Shown here: one piece after another, positions 51,501-60,858 of the stretch
How positions within the stretch are numbered: the first letter of the stretch is position 1
Layout: the number at the start of each line of letters is the position of its first letter
NCBI RefSeq assembly: GCF_051622035.1
Contig: NC_135356.1
Coordinates: 992,001-1,056,000, forward strand
Source: Arctopsyche grandis
Taxonomy: Eukaryota > Arthropoda > Insecta > Trichoptera > Hydropsychidae
Length of the DNA stretch: 64,000 nt
Direction of reading: 5' to 3'
Notes under the pieces: generated by a model
The model's input: the letters and a program-made list of their open reading frames with translations, nothing else
Told to the model about the DNA's origin: nothing
Database searches by the model: none
Program-made: the position numbers and the translations under genes

Positions 51501-54500
51501 AGTACAAATTAAAACCGAGCTTTTTATTATGCTTTCAATTGTATTCAATTAGGGTTGCCAAGTGTCATGGACAAAAAAAAAGAACATTTAACAAAAAAAT
51601 GTTTAGTTATAATTGTGCAGGTTATTATTTAAGTGAAATAGTACCAAAAATGCCATTATTTTACAAGGTAATCGTAATATTCCACCAGTACAAGAAAGAT
51701 TATATCTATAAGGCTAAGAATCATAATGTATATGAAAGAATCATAATTTCACAATAATTTTTAAAACAAATTTACACAAAAGTCCAAATATCTCAAAGGA
51801 AATATTATGTTACTTCCACTTTCATAATAACAGGAACATACATACATATGTAGTTAGGAACTTGAAAAGTGCGCTTAAAAATGAATTGTTGAATTTAATC
51901 ATCTTCATTCTCACTCTCAATTTCATCACCTCTGTTATTATCCATACACTGTATTTATCCATACACTGCTAATTTGGTGCAAAAGTTTCTTAGTTTCTTA
52001 TAATATAGTACGGACTGTGTGAAATTATTGTCAAAATTGAAAAAGAGGACATTATGGGTGTAATATAAAAAAATATAGAGAACAAAAGAATTGTGTTACA
52101 AAAGACAATTCTTAAAAAAAGACCTGTTGGCAACTCTACATATATTCAATGTCTCTTACTTATTTTTGTAATTGACCTGTTAGGCCTAAATAAAATAAAA
52201 TAACAATAAGTATATGTAAGTATTACAACAATCAAACCTCTAACACATCGACCAATTCGAGAAATAAAACATTCTCGATCCGTTGAAACGCCTTTTTGGC
52301 CACGCTCAACGACAATTCTTCCAAAGCCGCAAAACCCAAACTCTCCCAATCGGAATTCGGAACGCCCAGACAGCCAATGTTGTACGCCTCACTAAAAAAA
52401 TGAACAAATTTTAAAACGCGAACGATTTCGACTGACAACGAAAGACACCGTCCATACTTGAACATGTGATTTTGTATGTACTGATGCATCGCATGAGATA
52501 GAGGCACGTTTATCGATTGCATGGCATTGGCCTGCAGACAGAACACGTGGCCTTTCTGAAATCCGACAACTGATCCGATCACCGGCTGCGAAGACTCAGG
52601 AAAGGGGACCAGCTTGATCGAAAGCATGCCGCCGCCGGAGAAACACAGCAAATCCTCATACGTCGCATGCCAAGACACCGAGGAAGCATTTTCCGCCTGT
52701 TTAACAAACTTTCATTATACAAAACATCACTCACAATTATTGGAAAAAAATTCATACAAATGTGCACAACGCCTCGAACATTAACCTTTCCAAACTTCAA
52801 ATAATACAAAATAAATCCCTAAAAACAATTTATAATACGCCCATATATACTAACTAAATAATATTCCGTTTGTTACAGACATTAACAACAAACTAACCAG
52901 TACAACAAAATGTCTATACCCTTCAGGTATAACACACAGATTACCTAAACACAATCTGCTTTAAGTCATCGACTTTAGAGAGTCTTTAATTAAAATTATG
53001 TATTAGATGTATTATGAGCATTTTATTTTTAAATGCTTTTTATTATTACTAAATTGTGTTCACAATACATCTTATATCTATTTTAATATCTACTGATCAT
53101 TTTCTATTTTACAATTTTAAATTAATTTTGTTAGTAATCATAGTATTATGTTATTAATATGTACAGCGTAATAGGAAAAAAAGAGCTCAAAAACCTATTT
53201 ACAATCCTCCAATTACATATACATATAGCCAGCAGTATGGTCGGTGGTTGCGTTTATGTTTAGCACCGAGAGGTTACCGGGTTCGATCCCGTGCTAATCT
53301 TTAATACTGCTGACTGTCAGACTTCGATATTTGTGACTCCAAGTCGATCGTTTCTTATCAGAGTTTGCCAATTTATCTGATTTCATTGTTGAAACAATTC
53401 CTCCATCAAATTGGCAAAAATCGTCGTACCAACTATGTCACAAATATCTGAATTTGATTTATGTACAATATTGTGATTAATTAACTGTTAATTTTGTGTT
53501 CTTCAGCCTCTCGAAATACAGCGATTTATGTAATAAAAATGGTGCAATGTTTGTAATTAATTGTCTAGGAAGGCGCATTGGGGTCTACCTGTTATGCCTT
53601 CCTCGTATATATGTATGTATCTATGTAAAATAAATAAATAAATATACAATGAGACTTACGGTGAAAAGAAGTTGCTGCGTAGCTATCATATAAACATGAC
53701 AACAACAGCTTTCGTCCACGATTGCTATCATCGATTTAGAAGAGCTCAAGTCGAAGCACCTGATCGCTGATTCAATAGTCACCAACACTTCCATGGAAGC
53801 TTCATCCAGGTCGACTTTCCATATCTATAAATACAAGATAAATAGTTGAAAACTTTAAAATCAATAAAATATTATAATGGACTTCCATTCAATCAACAAT
53901 TTGATACAATTAAGTCAACCTGTTAAGTATTAAATAACATTCTCAATAAACGTACAAATGTACAGATATTATGTACCAAAGACAAAAAATCATCAAATTC
54001 AATTTTTGTATGTTAAAAAACGATCAAGTTGCGATTCGAGTACTGCAAGCATTTTTTGCTATGTGTTACGAATGAAGAATTCGATACAATGTGCTAAATA
54101 TGGATATAGAAAATGATCTCAATTGCCGTTACGAGTCATTCCGGTTAATTGAAAACTGCCAAGCGATGCATTTCTTCGGTAAAAATAACGCTGACCCACG
54201 TTAGTACAAGTTTATACACATTGCTCTGAAAATACATACGTATATAACAAATAGATATGTAAATTGCGGACCTCTCCATTGGCGAGTCCCAACAATAGTG
54301 CTTCTTTATTTTGAACCGTAGTAACTTTCACGTATCTTATCGAAGCGGGCACATTCCACGATGCCAGATTCTTGCCTCCGATCATCAACAGCTTGGCGTC
54401 TTGGCACAGCAGAAGAGCACTGCTTGTCGCCACCAGCAACGAACATTCGGCTTTCTGGGGTATCTTCTCCTTGACGCGATACAGCATACCGTCAGTATCG

Positions 54501-57500
54501 CTCTGCTCATATATGACTATACGCTCGGGCAGTTGTACCTGTATGTATAATAATTTTCTTAAATCACAATGACTCAAATCATATCTTTAGAGCACATGTT
54601 TTAAATATTAAAATCAATCGAAAGATTGAAATTTGTAGTTGTCACAAAAAAACGTGACGTCATTTAAAAAAAATACCGTTGTATTGTGTATATGTTACAA
54701 TTGAGGTGTATCTTCCAGTTGTAATATATTTCGACTACATACAATAATAACATCACAGCTGTCAAAACTCAACTGTTATATTACAACTAGGGATCCCAAA
54801 TCTAAATATTCGAATACTTTTTATACGAACTTATTTTTTTTTTTAATTTCAATCTACAGCACATTTAGTTCTATTTTATGTTCCAGATAATGATTCTCTT
54901 AAAATTTTATCTTAATAATATCTTGAACTTCTTAAAACTACTATTCGATATTCGAATATTTGGGATCCCTAATTACAACTGGCGCACATTGTTGAAAGTG
55001 TATTTGCGCTTGCAATTGTATTCGTATATGAATGACCTAAAACGCCAGTTGGAATATATTACAACTGAAAATACACTTCCGACTGTAACATATATGTATG
55101 TACATTCACTTCAAAGTACAATATGTATATATCATATACATATGTATGTACTTAGATAAAAATGAAAAAAAAAAAACTAATGAGACATGAGCTTGTTTGT
55201 TATTAGACAACTTATCCAGTCGTGGTTTTATCGAAGACAATTCCACACATAATGGATCATGAATATTCACACTATTAAGATGTTTTGTCTTAATTAAACT
55301 CATGGTTGAGAAATCAGTCTCGCAAAGGTAAAAGAGTTTTCAGTGCACGGTATTAAAGATCTGGGAAGATTTGTGCTTTCAATTTGATTCAAAAGGACGC
55401 AAGTGAAGTTGTGGTTTCAAAACACTTTTTTAATTCTTCAATTATTTTATCTTCTAAATTAACCAATATATCACTCCATGGCAAAAATGGATGAGATGAT
55501 GCAACGTTATCCATAAGCTATTGTTTTAATTTGTTATTTACTTGTTTGCCGACGGACGGTAATGGGCCGCAGACCATAGTTTGAGTAGCACTGCTCTAAG
55601 GACACTATACATATTTAAGTCTGATATTGAAGTTGAGGCTTGCTAAAATAGAAACTCACGGCTAAACGATGTTTATAAATAGCTATCTTCTGCACCTTGT
55701 CGTGGCACTTGATTTTGACTTTGGTGCCCGACGTCAGGTGGTGAATTATGACGTCGGTTAAATTCTCCCGGTATGCATACTTCTCGTGGTACAAGCCGTG
55801 TACTTTATTGAAGACGATTTGATAGCACCATAGTGTGCCGTCCAAGCATCCCAGAGCCTGTCGGATGACAAATTGTTAAGGGCAACCAACTTTTTGAAAT
55901 AAATCTGTCAAGTTAGTCTGTGGACTCACTATAGTGTTGGTGTTGTCGCAGTGCTCTATGGACCAGACCCATTGTTGGGAATTTTTCAGTACAGGAACGC
56001 CTTCAAGGGTGGTGATGATCCAACCTTTTACGCCACACACTAAAATCAACTCGCCCAGTCTATTCAAACACACCGGCATCAAACCTGAAAATCAAATCAA
56101 TTCACATTAAAATAAATAGTTAATTATAGCCAGCGTTGCTCGGGCAGGTGAAAGTTGGAAAAAAAGTATACAAATTCAGCTTTATATTAAGTATAAAAAT
56201 ACGATCAATAAATAATTCGCCGAGCAAAAGCTGCTTAATTCGCATTATACATACATGTCTGTATTTATTTATTTATTGAAAAAAATCAACAGACAACAAA
56301 TGTAGAAATGCATAAAAATAAAGAATAAATGTAACAAAATAAAATAACATCTGGGCCCAATTATATTTTTTTACAAATTACATAAAATGGTACATAGAGA
56401 CAAACAAATGAATAAAACTAAAACATGACTAAATAGAACAGTACATAACTAAACATGAAGTGATGTAATATTGGATAAAGATTACATATGTATATAATAG
56501 AAATAGAGAATGAATCAACCAATCAAGACTCTCCTGATGGCAGTCCTGATTTGATGCAAGGAAATACCGAATAGATCAACATCATTCAGCTCCCCGTTAA
56601 ACATACGATAAACACGCTGTAGATAGGAATATTTTAGGGAATTGGTTCTGAAAGTATCAAGTGAAAAGAGTGTCTAGAATACCTAACTGGGATCCTGAAA
56701 TCAACCTTACTCCGGACATCGGGACAACCAAGAAAACCATTTAGGAGTATAAAAAGGAACGTAGCATCAGAGAGTCGTCGTCTGATAGAAAGACTGTTAA
56801 AAGTATGGGCGTAGATAGGAAAACGGTAGCGTAAGGATTTGATAAATTTTAGTTGAACTTTTTCAATACAATTAAAATGGGATATATAAAAAGGTGAACA
56901 AGATAATTGAGCCAAATTCAAGGTGAGACCTTACAAGGGAAAAATAAAGTAAATTAAGTACATGAGGATCATCAATGGGTTTAGTTGAGCGGAGTAGGAA
57001 TCCAAGAGATTTATATGCTTTATTAGTAATGAAGGAAATATGTTCAAAGTAATCGAGTTTATTATTAAAAATAACACCAAGATCCTTAATAGGATGTATT
57101 TAGAATTGAATGGTTTAAATGGTAATGATAAGTGACATTAGATTTTTTTCTGGTAAAATTTTCAAAATAGAACATTTTTCAGGATTTAGAAAACGGTCAC
57201 TATTTAAACAATATATAGCAAATCTATCCAAATCTTTTTGCAGTTTATAACAATCGTCTATAGTGTAAATAGGTTTATAAATTTTTGTGTCATCAGCATA
57301 AAGAAGTATGGAAGAGTTTTTAAAGATGTATGTATGTAAATAGTGTCGCTTCAATTACAAGTAATCATACAAAAATTATTCAAACAGTAATGAAACGAGT
57401 GCAATTATAACACATAACGCAAATTACCAATAGGACGATCCTTCATAACTTGCTGACCGGACGCGTTGTAAAACGAAAGCGTCTCCGACCAATCTCCGAC

Positions 57501-60011
57501 CAGAAGAGCACTCTCCGTCCAAAGCACCGACCACACGGGACAACCCTCTCGACTAATTTTCAACCTCTCTTCACAATTCTGAAACACACAAACAAACACT
57601 TGTTCATATTTAAATTATCTCGGAAACCATTCAACGATCCTATCACTATCAAACTGCAAAGTCTGATCAAAGCAAACTGTCTGTATTTACATAATTGGTG
57701 AGTAGCTGAATAACTTAAATTAGTCAACAAGTTATACATATTATTATTTGCTCGGTAATTCCGTATCGCTTCTATGGATGCAAGTATGTATGTGTATATT
57801 TATATTCATATACACATAACTGCTGATATTTATGCTTCTAGATATCTACACGTCTATCACTACGTACTCATCAATTGCCAATTCTATTTACGTTTTACAA
57901 TTTATCTTATTTTTATTACATTGCTATATTTTATTCTGTGTACTTTCCATGTTCCTTATTTCCATGTGCTTTATTTTCCTACTCTTTTCTTATTTTAAAT
58001 GTTTGAGCTTTTCTTTTTTTTACCTAAATGTGAAAATTATTAATGGTTTACTTAACATAATTATATTTTTTTTACTATCAATCTATGTAACTTAATAAAC
58101 TGTAAATTTTCCAAATAAATAAATAAATAAATTATTAGCCACCGATTTAACATAGTAATCTATTTAATTGTCAGAAATATTCTAGCCGAAAATAGCAGTT
58201 TATTAGCATAGTGCACTCACTAGCAGAGCTATTGCATACCAGTAGAGAGGTCAAGTCGACGGTTATTAAAAAAACACAGAACGACCATCTCCTATTAGAA
58301 TTTTCCAATTTTTCTATCTTAATTGTTGTGACGAATGCAATAAGTTGTTATCTTCTTCCTCAGTTTCTCGCAAATTCGAATTATATTCGAATCTTACAAA
58401 TGCTACCTACATACATACATACATACATAATGTTACAGTTTCGATTCCCACTACAGCCCCGCTGCTGGCCAGACCTTGGTGTGTGACTTGAGGTCCATCG
58501 TTTCTTATCAGAGTTTGCCAATTTTTCTGATTTTCATTGAAACGGTTCATGTAAAATTAGCATCTCCTTTCCTATCTCTCTTGCTAATCTCAAGTTATTC
58601 AGCGTCTTAAAATTCGACAATTTGATTATAAAATGCTGCAAAAATTTCTCCATAGATGTCACTGTGGATGTTTATATGAATTCGCATTGTATAAAATGCT
58701 TATATATTGTATTTAAAGTACAATCGTAGCAAACCATATGTGTCACTTTGGGGTAATTCCTGTCATGGCACATATGTATATAATAAAATAAGTAAAGCAT
58801 TCGCTGTGTTTTTACTGAATTTCAAATATTATATAACTACTGGCCACTTATGTACATAACTTATAAAATTAAAGCAATATTACCGTAACCTCAAAGCGAA
58901 ATTGAGATAAGTTCACAGTTTGGTCAAATTTGATCATTAATGCAGTTTTCTTCCCATTTTCATATTCTTTTTAGGCATTATTGGCAACTTTTCAAAATAG
59001 CATCACATTTTTTACAATACAACAGACAAAAAGTTTTAGTTTTAATTACAAATTACATATGAATTCAATTCAAAATCACACGTTAAAATTCCAAACAGCT
59101 CAAATTGAAATACATACAGTTAATTGTAGTACAATTGTAAAGAATTATCATTTTTACATTCAGTCCCCTTGATTTATTTCAATCTTTAAAATGGTGCCCT
59201 GATTAACCGTATCTTGTAGACATACATGTGTACATATATACCTTATCCCTTATTGAAACAAAGCCGTTAGACAAGCCTACGGCCAACAATTGCCCGTCCA
59301 ACGACCACGAGCAACATGTGATTCTCCCGGACCCGTTGACACGGTGTTTCTGTACAGCCTTAACTTCATTAGACCAAAACGCAATGTCGGAGACGGCACA
59401 CGAGGTCAACTGGTGAGTTATTGGATTGTAGGCCAAACACTGCAGCGGTTCGTTGTGTCTGAAAAGATAACATATTATGTCATTTGATTCGCACTACTCA
59501 AATCATGTACACAAATACGTACGAATATTTAAGCACTCCTTCAAGTTTCGACGTCCAGATTATGACTATCTTGTCGGCGCCCCCCGATGCAAACTTTCGA
59601 CCGTCCTTAGCATAAGCTACGCAGTACACAGTGTCCTTGTGGCCTCTCAGCAGCCTGATCAAGGAGCCGTCTTGAGGATCGTATACCATGACCCGCTCAC
59701 TAGCCGCCACTATCATCTGGGTACCATCGGGACTATAGCACAGACTCTGCACGCTGAAAACAATAAATAAAGGTGCATACTATTTATGTATATGCAATCA
59801 ATACAAGTATTAAAACTAGGCTGTACTTTCGATCGATATGGAGTATGTTGACATTTTTGACATTTCGTCATACACTCCAAGGCTAGCCTGCCATTTTAAA
59901 TAATTAGTACAAAGCTTATTAATCAAGATATGAGCATTGTGAGTATTACCAAGAGTATTCAGTCTTTTCCGCCTCGTGAATCTTGTTAATCCACTTGGGA
60001 ACTGTACGCAT
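45385..60011 (-). CDS. IFT122: IFT122, intraflagellar transport complex A subunit (20 exons; two exons interrupted)
   Basis: IFT122 (Drosophila Oseg1) is a core subunit of IFT-A, which drives retrograde transport and membrane-protein entry in cilia. Joined exons give 1172 codons, close to the roughly 1240 of the human protein. Exons 1-10 form N-terminal WD40 propellers (motifs [21 protein letters not shown], shown here in part, and [13 protein letters not shown]). Exons 11-16 form the TPR-like solenoid ([38 protein letters not shown]). The C-terminus has Cys pairs at about 985/988, 999/1002, 1122/1125 and 1144/1147. All introns are GT-AG and phases agree throughout. Exon 13 carries a solo LTR and exon 17 a TRIM-like element; each truncates the frame if unspliced. 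Identification is certain; function of this haplotype is doubtful. Confidence 0.97.
45603..45761 (-). CDS. IFT122: IFT122 exon 19
   Basis: Codons 1075-1127. [20 protein letters not shown] and YCPHCYK match human FRSLLPDASITMCPSCFQ. Donor GTTTAT. Confidence 0.93.
45887..46068 (-). CDS. IFT122: IFT122 exon 18
   Basis: Codons 1014-1074. [20 protein letters not shown] matches human [35 protein letters not shown] follows. Donor GTAAGT. Confidence 0.95.
46210..47295 (-). mobile_element. TRIM-like LTR retroelement in IFT122 exon 17
   Basis: Two direct LTRs of 162 bp (46210-46371 and 47134-47295) differ at one position. The 4-bp duplication is ATGT at 46206-46209 and 47296-47299. Read on the minus strand, the LTR begins TGTGGCGG and ends CTCCATA. 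The 5' LTR is followed by a primer-binding-site-like TGGTGACCCCCGACATCGAG, and the 3' LTR is preceded by a polypurine tract GGGGGGGGAGTGA. The 762-bp interior carries no reverse transcriptase, so it must be mobilised by another element. The element has the same orientation as IFT122, so the LTR AATAAA (plus TTTATT near 47180) could end the host transcript. Confidence 0.95.
46465..47130 (-). CDS. Open frame inside the TRIM-like element
   Basis: A 221-codon minus-strand frame begins [20 protein letters not shown] just after the primer-binding site and is rich in Pro, Thr, Arg and His, with an eight-His run. Its position is where gag would start. No capsid or Cys-His knuckle motif is visible, and GC-rich sequence favours chance open frames, so coding is uncertain. 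Confidence 0.3.
   Translation of the reverse strand: MTPDIEPRSLDQFQHAAHPCLAEPGGEATRRAPIAINTRRGPRVTINEQTRLPIYLPTYRRPATTSMTGAYKNGGANETTILTAGCGVMRDPLHIERSSSTTRHTPPQHHHHHHHHQGPVRPHERRHAETGGSATTPPRATTTHSPARSIINHIDAPAAPAAPPTDISLGRAAPPQHRIARPSDQPPSCSRRHRPRIYRPFRAVHLCTQRMTHVNNFFLPT
47540..47757. mobile_element. MITE, partial copy of the 34537 family
   Basis: Contains CCAGAGCGGAGAC(C/T)AA, TCTTTACTAA, GAATTCGAATATGAT and, at the right, AGTAAAGATTGAATAATCTC and TTTTTTTGTTGCTCA, in the same order as 34537-34897. The left terminal repeat is lost. It lies in IFT122 intron 16. Confidence 0.75.
47926..48605. mobile_element. piggyBac-like MITE, CCCTTTGA family, in IFT122 intron 16
   Basis: The element is 680 bp, flanked by TTAA at 47922-47925 and 48606-48609. 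Ends read CCCTTTCAATGCTGACCAAC and CCCTTTGAATGCTGAAGTC (right, reverse complement). It starts 24 bp from the exon 16 donor. No transposase. Confidence 0.92.
48629..48737 (-). CDS. IFT122: IFT122 exon 16
   Basis: Codons 925-961. [20 protein letters not shown] and [16 protein letters not shown] align without gaps to human [20 protein letters not shown]. The donor lies 24 bp from a piggyBac-like MITE in the next intron. Confidence 0.93.
48827..49011 (-). CDS. IFT122: IFT122 exon 15
   Basis: Codons 864-925. [20 protein letters not shown] matches human DPFSVHRPETLFNISR. The acceptor is the less certain of two: CAACAG keeps the frame, while a TTACAG ten bases upstream does not. Ends in phase 2 with donor GTATCC. 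Confidence 0.85.
49094..49254 (-). CDS. IFT122: IFT122 exon 14
   Basis: Codons 810-863. Contains [20 protein letters not shown] and [17 protein letters not shown], matching human AVAESRFNDAAYYYWMLS. Ends in phase 0 at GAG TGG before GTTAAT. Confidence 0.95.
49356..49696 (+). mobile_element. tRNA-derived SINE (IFT122 intron 13)
   Basis: Box A-like TAGACTAGTGGTTAGCATA and box B-like GGTTCAAATCC head the element. A body with GAGTTTGCCAATTTATCTGA and AAATTGGCAACC follows, then a 3' hairpin with perfect 10-bp arms (CCAGGAAGGC 49637-49646, GCCTTCCTGG 49668-49677) and an AATAAAAAATAAATA tail. Same family as 53226, 58430 and 60296. Confidence 0.88.
49758..50928 (-). pseudogene. IFT122: IFT122 exon 13, interrupted by a solo LTR
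   Basis: The exon is in two parts: 50928-50754 ([18 protein letters not shown] through [14 protein letters not shown]) and 49857-49758 ([20 protein letters not shown] to IEAHK). Between them lie an 892-bp LTR and a duplicated CGCT. Without these the exon is 275 nt and joins exons 12 and 14 in frame, giving [16 protein letters not shown] as in other IFT122 proteins. Reading straight into the LTR reaches a stop within four codons after WEQA, near codon 779. No GT-AG pair removes the insertion and leaves the frame intact at the duplicated site. Confidence 0.92.
49862..50753 (+). mobile_element. Solo LTR in IFT122 exon 13
   Basis: The 892-bp insert begins TGTAGGAATC and ends TTCCCATA, so its ends are imperfect inverted repeats. 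It is flanked by CGCT at 49858-49861 and 50754-50757. It contains a TATA box (TATAAAA, 50304-50310), AATAAA (50639-50644) and, in its first third, about four tandem copies of an 85-93-bp unit with TCCAGAAAATACTACGCCTC. One LTR left by recombination is the simplest reading. Orientation is antisense to the host gene. Confidence 0.82.
50993..51141 (-). CDS. IFT122: IFT122 exon 12
   Basis: Codons 669-718. [20 protein letters not shown] matches human QADWARNIKEPKAAVEMY. Ends in phase 2 with donor GTGAGT. Confidence 0.95.
51323..51487 (-). CDS. IFT122: IFT122 exon 11
   Basis: Codons 614-668. [20 protein letters not shown] and [15 protein letters not shown] match the human YQGKFHEAAKLY...LALEMYTDL block. 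Donor GTTTGT. Confidence 0.96.
51550..52142. mobile_element. hAT-like MITE in IFT122 intron 10
   Basis: Left end TAGGGTTGCCAAGTGTC; right end in reverse complement TAGAGTTGCCAACAGGTC. TATTCAAT is repeated outside (51542-51549 and 52143-52150), with four extra bases at the right. Related by its TAGGGTTG ends to 37617 and 62316. No transposase seen. Confidence 0.75.
52238..52391 (-). CDS. IFT122: IFT122 exon 10
   Basis: Codons 562-613: [20 protein letters not shown] and [17 protein letters not shown], the first helices of the TPR-like solenoid. Confidence 0.97.
52458..52696 (-). CDS. IFT122: IFT122 exon 9
   Basis: Codons 483-562. Contains [20 protein letters not shown], the conserved end of the second propeller, and [20 protein letters not shown]. 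Ends in phase 2 with donor GTATGG. Confidence 0.96.
52785..53175 (+). mobile_element. LINE ORF2 C-terminal fragment (IFT122 intron 8)
   Basis: The plus strand reads [20 protein letters not shown] then, after a frameshift, [19 protein letters not shown], the pattern of the C-terminal domain of jockey-like LINE ORF2 (KLQxIQNKxLRxIxNAPxY). Stops break it. The AT-rich 3' part may be its UTR. Confidence 0.6.
53226..53640 (+). mobile_element. tRNA-derived SINE (IFT122 intron 8)
   Basis: GCCAGCAGTATGGTCGGTGG and box B-like GGTTCGATCCC form the head. GAGTTTGCCAATTTATCTGA, AAATTGGCAAAA and the GGAAGGCGCATTGGGG hairpin follow, then a (AAAT)n tail. The box B matches the GGTTCGANTCC consensus best of all copies. 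Confidence 0.88.
53660..53824 (-). CDS. IFT122: IFT122 exon 8
   Basis: Codons 428-482, from [20 protein letters not shown] to [10 protein letters not shown]. Matches the human segment with IRCLDMS and VVDEND. Confidence 0.93.
54272..54538 (-). CDS. IFT122: IFT122 exon 7
   Basis: Codons 339-427 of the second propeller: [31 protein letters not shown] and [20 protein letters not shown]. Phase 0 at both ends. Confidence 0.96.
54691..55092. mobile_element. Long-inverted-repeat MITE (IFT122 intron 6) hosting another MITE
   Basis: The left arm TATGTTACAATTGAGGTGTA...CCAGTTGTAATATAT pairs with the right arm, which in reverse complement reads TATGTTACAGTCGGAAGTGT...TCAGTTGTAATATAT, for about 40 bp. 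Superfamily unknown. Element 54788-54971 is inserted in it. Confidence 0.6.
54788..54971. mobile_element. hAT MITE, 184 bp, perfect 8-bp duplication
   Basis: ATTACAAC occurs at 54780-54787 and 54972-54979. Ends read TAGGGATCCCAAATCTAAAT and TAGGGATCCCAAATATTCGA (right, reverse complement). No coding capacity. Confidence 0.92.
55165..55594 (-). mobile_element. hAT transposon remnant (IFT122 intron 6)
   Basis: The right end in reverse complement reads CAGTGCTACTCAAACTATGG followed by TCTGCGGCCC, a typical Charlie-like hAT terminus. Inside, the minus strand encodes the transposase C-terminus: [20 protein letters not shown], then [20 protein letters not shown], as in ZBED5/SCAND3-like proteins. 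The left terminus was not found. Confidence 0.82.
55660..55857 (-). CDS. IFT122: IFT122 exon 6
   Basis: Codons 273-338. Includes [20 protein letters not shown] and [15 protein letters not shown], a strongly conserved IFT122 stretch joining the two propellers, then [17 protein letters not shown]. Confidence 0.97.
55930..56084 (-). CDS. IFT122: IFT122 exon 5
   Basis: Codons 221-272, with [20 protein letters not shown] and [13 protein letters not shown] aligning with the human block containing NSWVWTCQ. Ends in phase 0 before GTGAGT. Confidence 0.93.
56240..57345 (-). mobile_element. LINE with reverse-transcriptase fragments (IFT122 intron 4)
   Basis: On the minus strand, 57354-57115 encodes [20 protein letters not shown] with the catalytic YADD box, then [20 protein letters not shown]. 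At 56921-56634 follow [40 protein letters not shown] and VRYSRHS. This is the normal order of jockey/CR1-like ORF2. The 3' end near 56240 carries an AATAAATAAATA tail on the minus strand. Stops, frameshifts and 5' truncation make it a dead copy. Confidence 0.88.
57428..57578 (-). CDS. IFT122: IFT122 exon 4
   Basis: Codons 171-221. Reads [20 protein letters not shown] then [16 protein letters not shown]. The Asp/Glu-rich insert that human IFT122 has in this region is absent. Confidence 0.95.
57600..58136. other. IFT122 intron 3, AT-rich part
   Basis: No exon-like sequence. It ends with an AATAAATAAATAAATA run at about 58116-58132, possibly the 3' tail of a plus-strand retroelement whose body I cannot identify. 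Confidence 0.4.
58430..58795 (+). mobile_element. tRNA-derived SINE, 5'-truncated (IFT122 intron 3)
   Basis: Box B-like GTTTCGATTCCCAC, then ATCGTTTCTTATCAGAGTTTG and GCCAATTTTTCTGATTTTCA as in the other copies. TATAAAATGCTGC follows, and the element ends in AATAAAATAAG. The 3' hairpin is decayed. Box A is missing. Confidence 0.75.
59242..59458 (-). CDS. IFT122: IFT122 exon 3
   Basis: Codons 98-170. Contains [19 protein letters not shown] and [18 protein letters not shown], matching the third and fourth WD repeats. Ends in phase 0 at SIRDK with donor GTATAT. Confidence 0.97.
59523..59753 (-). CDS. IFT122: IFT122 exon 2
   Basis: Codons 21-97, first WD40 repeats: [27 protein letters not shown] and [19 protein letters not shown]. 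The TSKLEG-LKY block is nearly invariant in IFT122. The acceptor TTTTCAG and donor GTACGT are clear. Confidence 0.97.
59950..60011 (-). CDS. IFT122: IFT122 exon 1
   Basis: Starts with ATG at 60011; encodes [20 protein letters not shown]. The first residues MR-V and their position before the first WD repeat agree with known IFT122 starts. The exon is 62 nt and ends in phase 2 with donor GTAATA. Confidence 0.92.
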
Positions 60012-60078
60012 TTTTATTATTTTGAGCCTGATGATATTGTACGAAGCGAGCTTGTGTGTTGTCTGAGTTGTCACTGCC

Positions 60079-60093
60079 GTTGCTATTGGTTAC
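60079..60093 (-). promoter_or_regulatory. RFX X-box-like site upstream of IFT122
   Basis: On the minus strand the site reads GTAACCAATAGCAAC: half-sites GTAACC and AGCAAC around AAT. This fits the X-box GTHNCC-N(1-3)-RRNAAC bound by RFX factors, the standard switch for ciliary genes. It lies 68-82 bp upstream of the IFT122 ATG, where X-boxes of IFT genes usually sit. The assignment is by motif and position only. Confidence 0.65.
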
Positions 60094-60295
60094 AAACTCG
60101 ACTCTCTGCTCGGCACCTCTTTTGAGGAGTTTACAATAATAAAGCTTTTAGAAACTAACAATTTTGTATATATTGTATATATTTCTTCGAACAAATCGAG
60201 TTGAGTTGAACAAATAGTGCTAAAACTCATCTTCTTTGAGTGCTATGTCCTCCAAAAGGTTGGCTACCACATATGTATCATACATTTTTAAGTTA

Positions 60296-60600
60296 AATCC
60301 CAATGCGCCTTCCTGGCCAATTAATTAAAAACATCGGTATACAATTTTTAGAATAATTTCAACAAAGCATCATAGAGACACCTATGGATAAATTTTGACA
60401 AATTTTTGATAAACTTACATTTTCGGAGCATTTTTTTTTTATATAAATCGTCAAATTTCGAGATACTTAGAAACTCGAAATTTACGAGACACTTATGGAC
60501 AAATTTGCAGGATTTTTATACGAATCAGTGAAAATCGCGAGAAATGGGTAAAGGTTGCCAATTTGTTGCATATATCCTAACCACTAGTCCAAGCTGCTGG
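60296..60600 (-). mobile_element. tRNA-derived SINE upstream of IFT122
   Basis: On the minus strand, CCAGCAGCTTGGACTAGTGG leads a shortened body with AACAAATTGGCAACC and ends with the GGAAGGCGCATTGGG half of the 3' hairpin. Box B is not clear, so the copy is deleted internally. Confidence 0.75.
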
Positions 60601-60858
60601 TTAATTTGGTTTAGTTCAACCGCATTAAAAATTAATGGGCTGAAATTGAATGTACGGAAATATTATTATATTTTACTACTATGAGCACCGAGTTGTTACC
60701 GGTGGCTTAGTCTTTTACCAGCAGTTGAAAGATTGGTAGTTTCGACTCAATTAAATCCTACTTTCCCTCCCAAAAATCGATCTCTACTGGACTGTTTTTT
60801 TCTTTCAGATATCTGGGGTTCGTTATGAACACTTGCTCGATTTTTCAGCCTGCTTTAA

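Noticed and set aside
54311-54572. Plus-strand open frames over IFT122 exon 7
   Set aside because: They are antisense shadows of the exon, which matches IFT122 on the minus strand.
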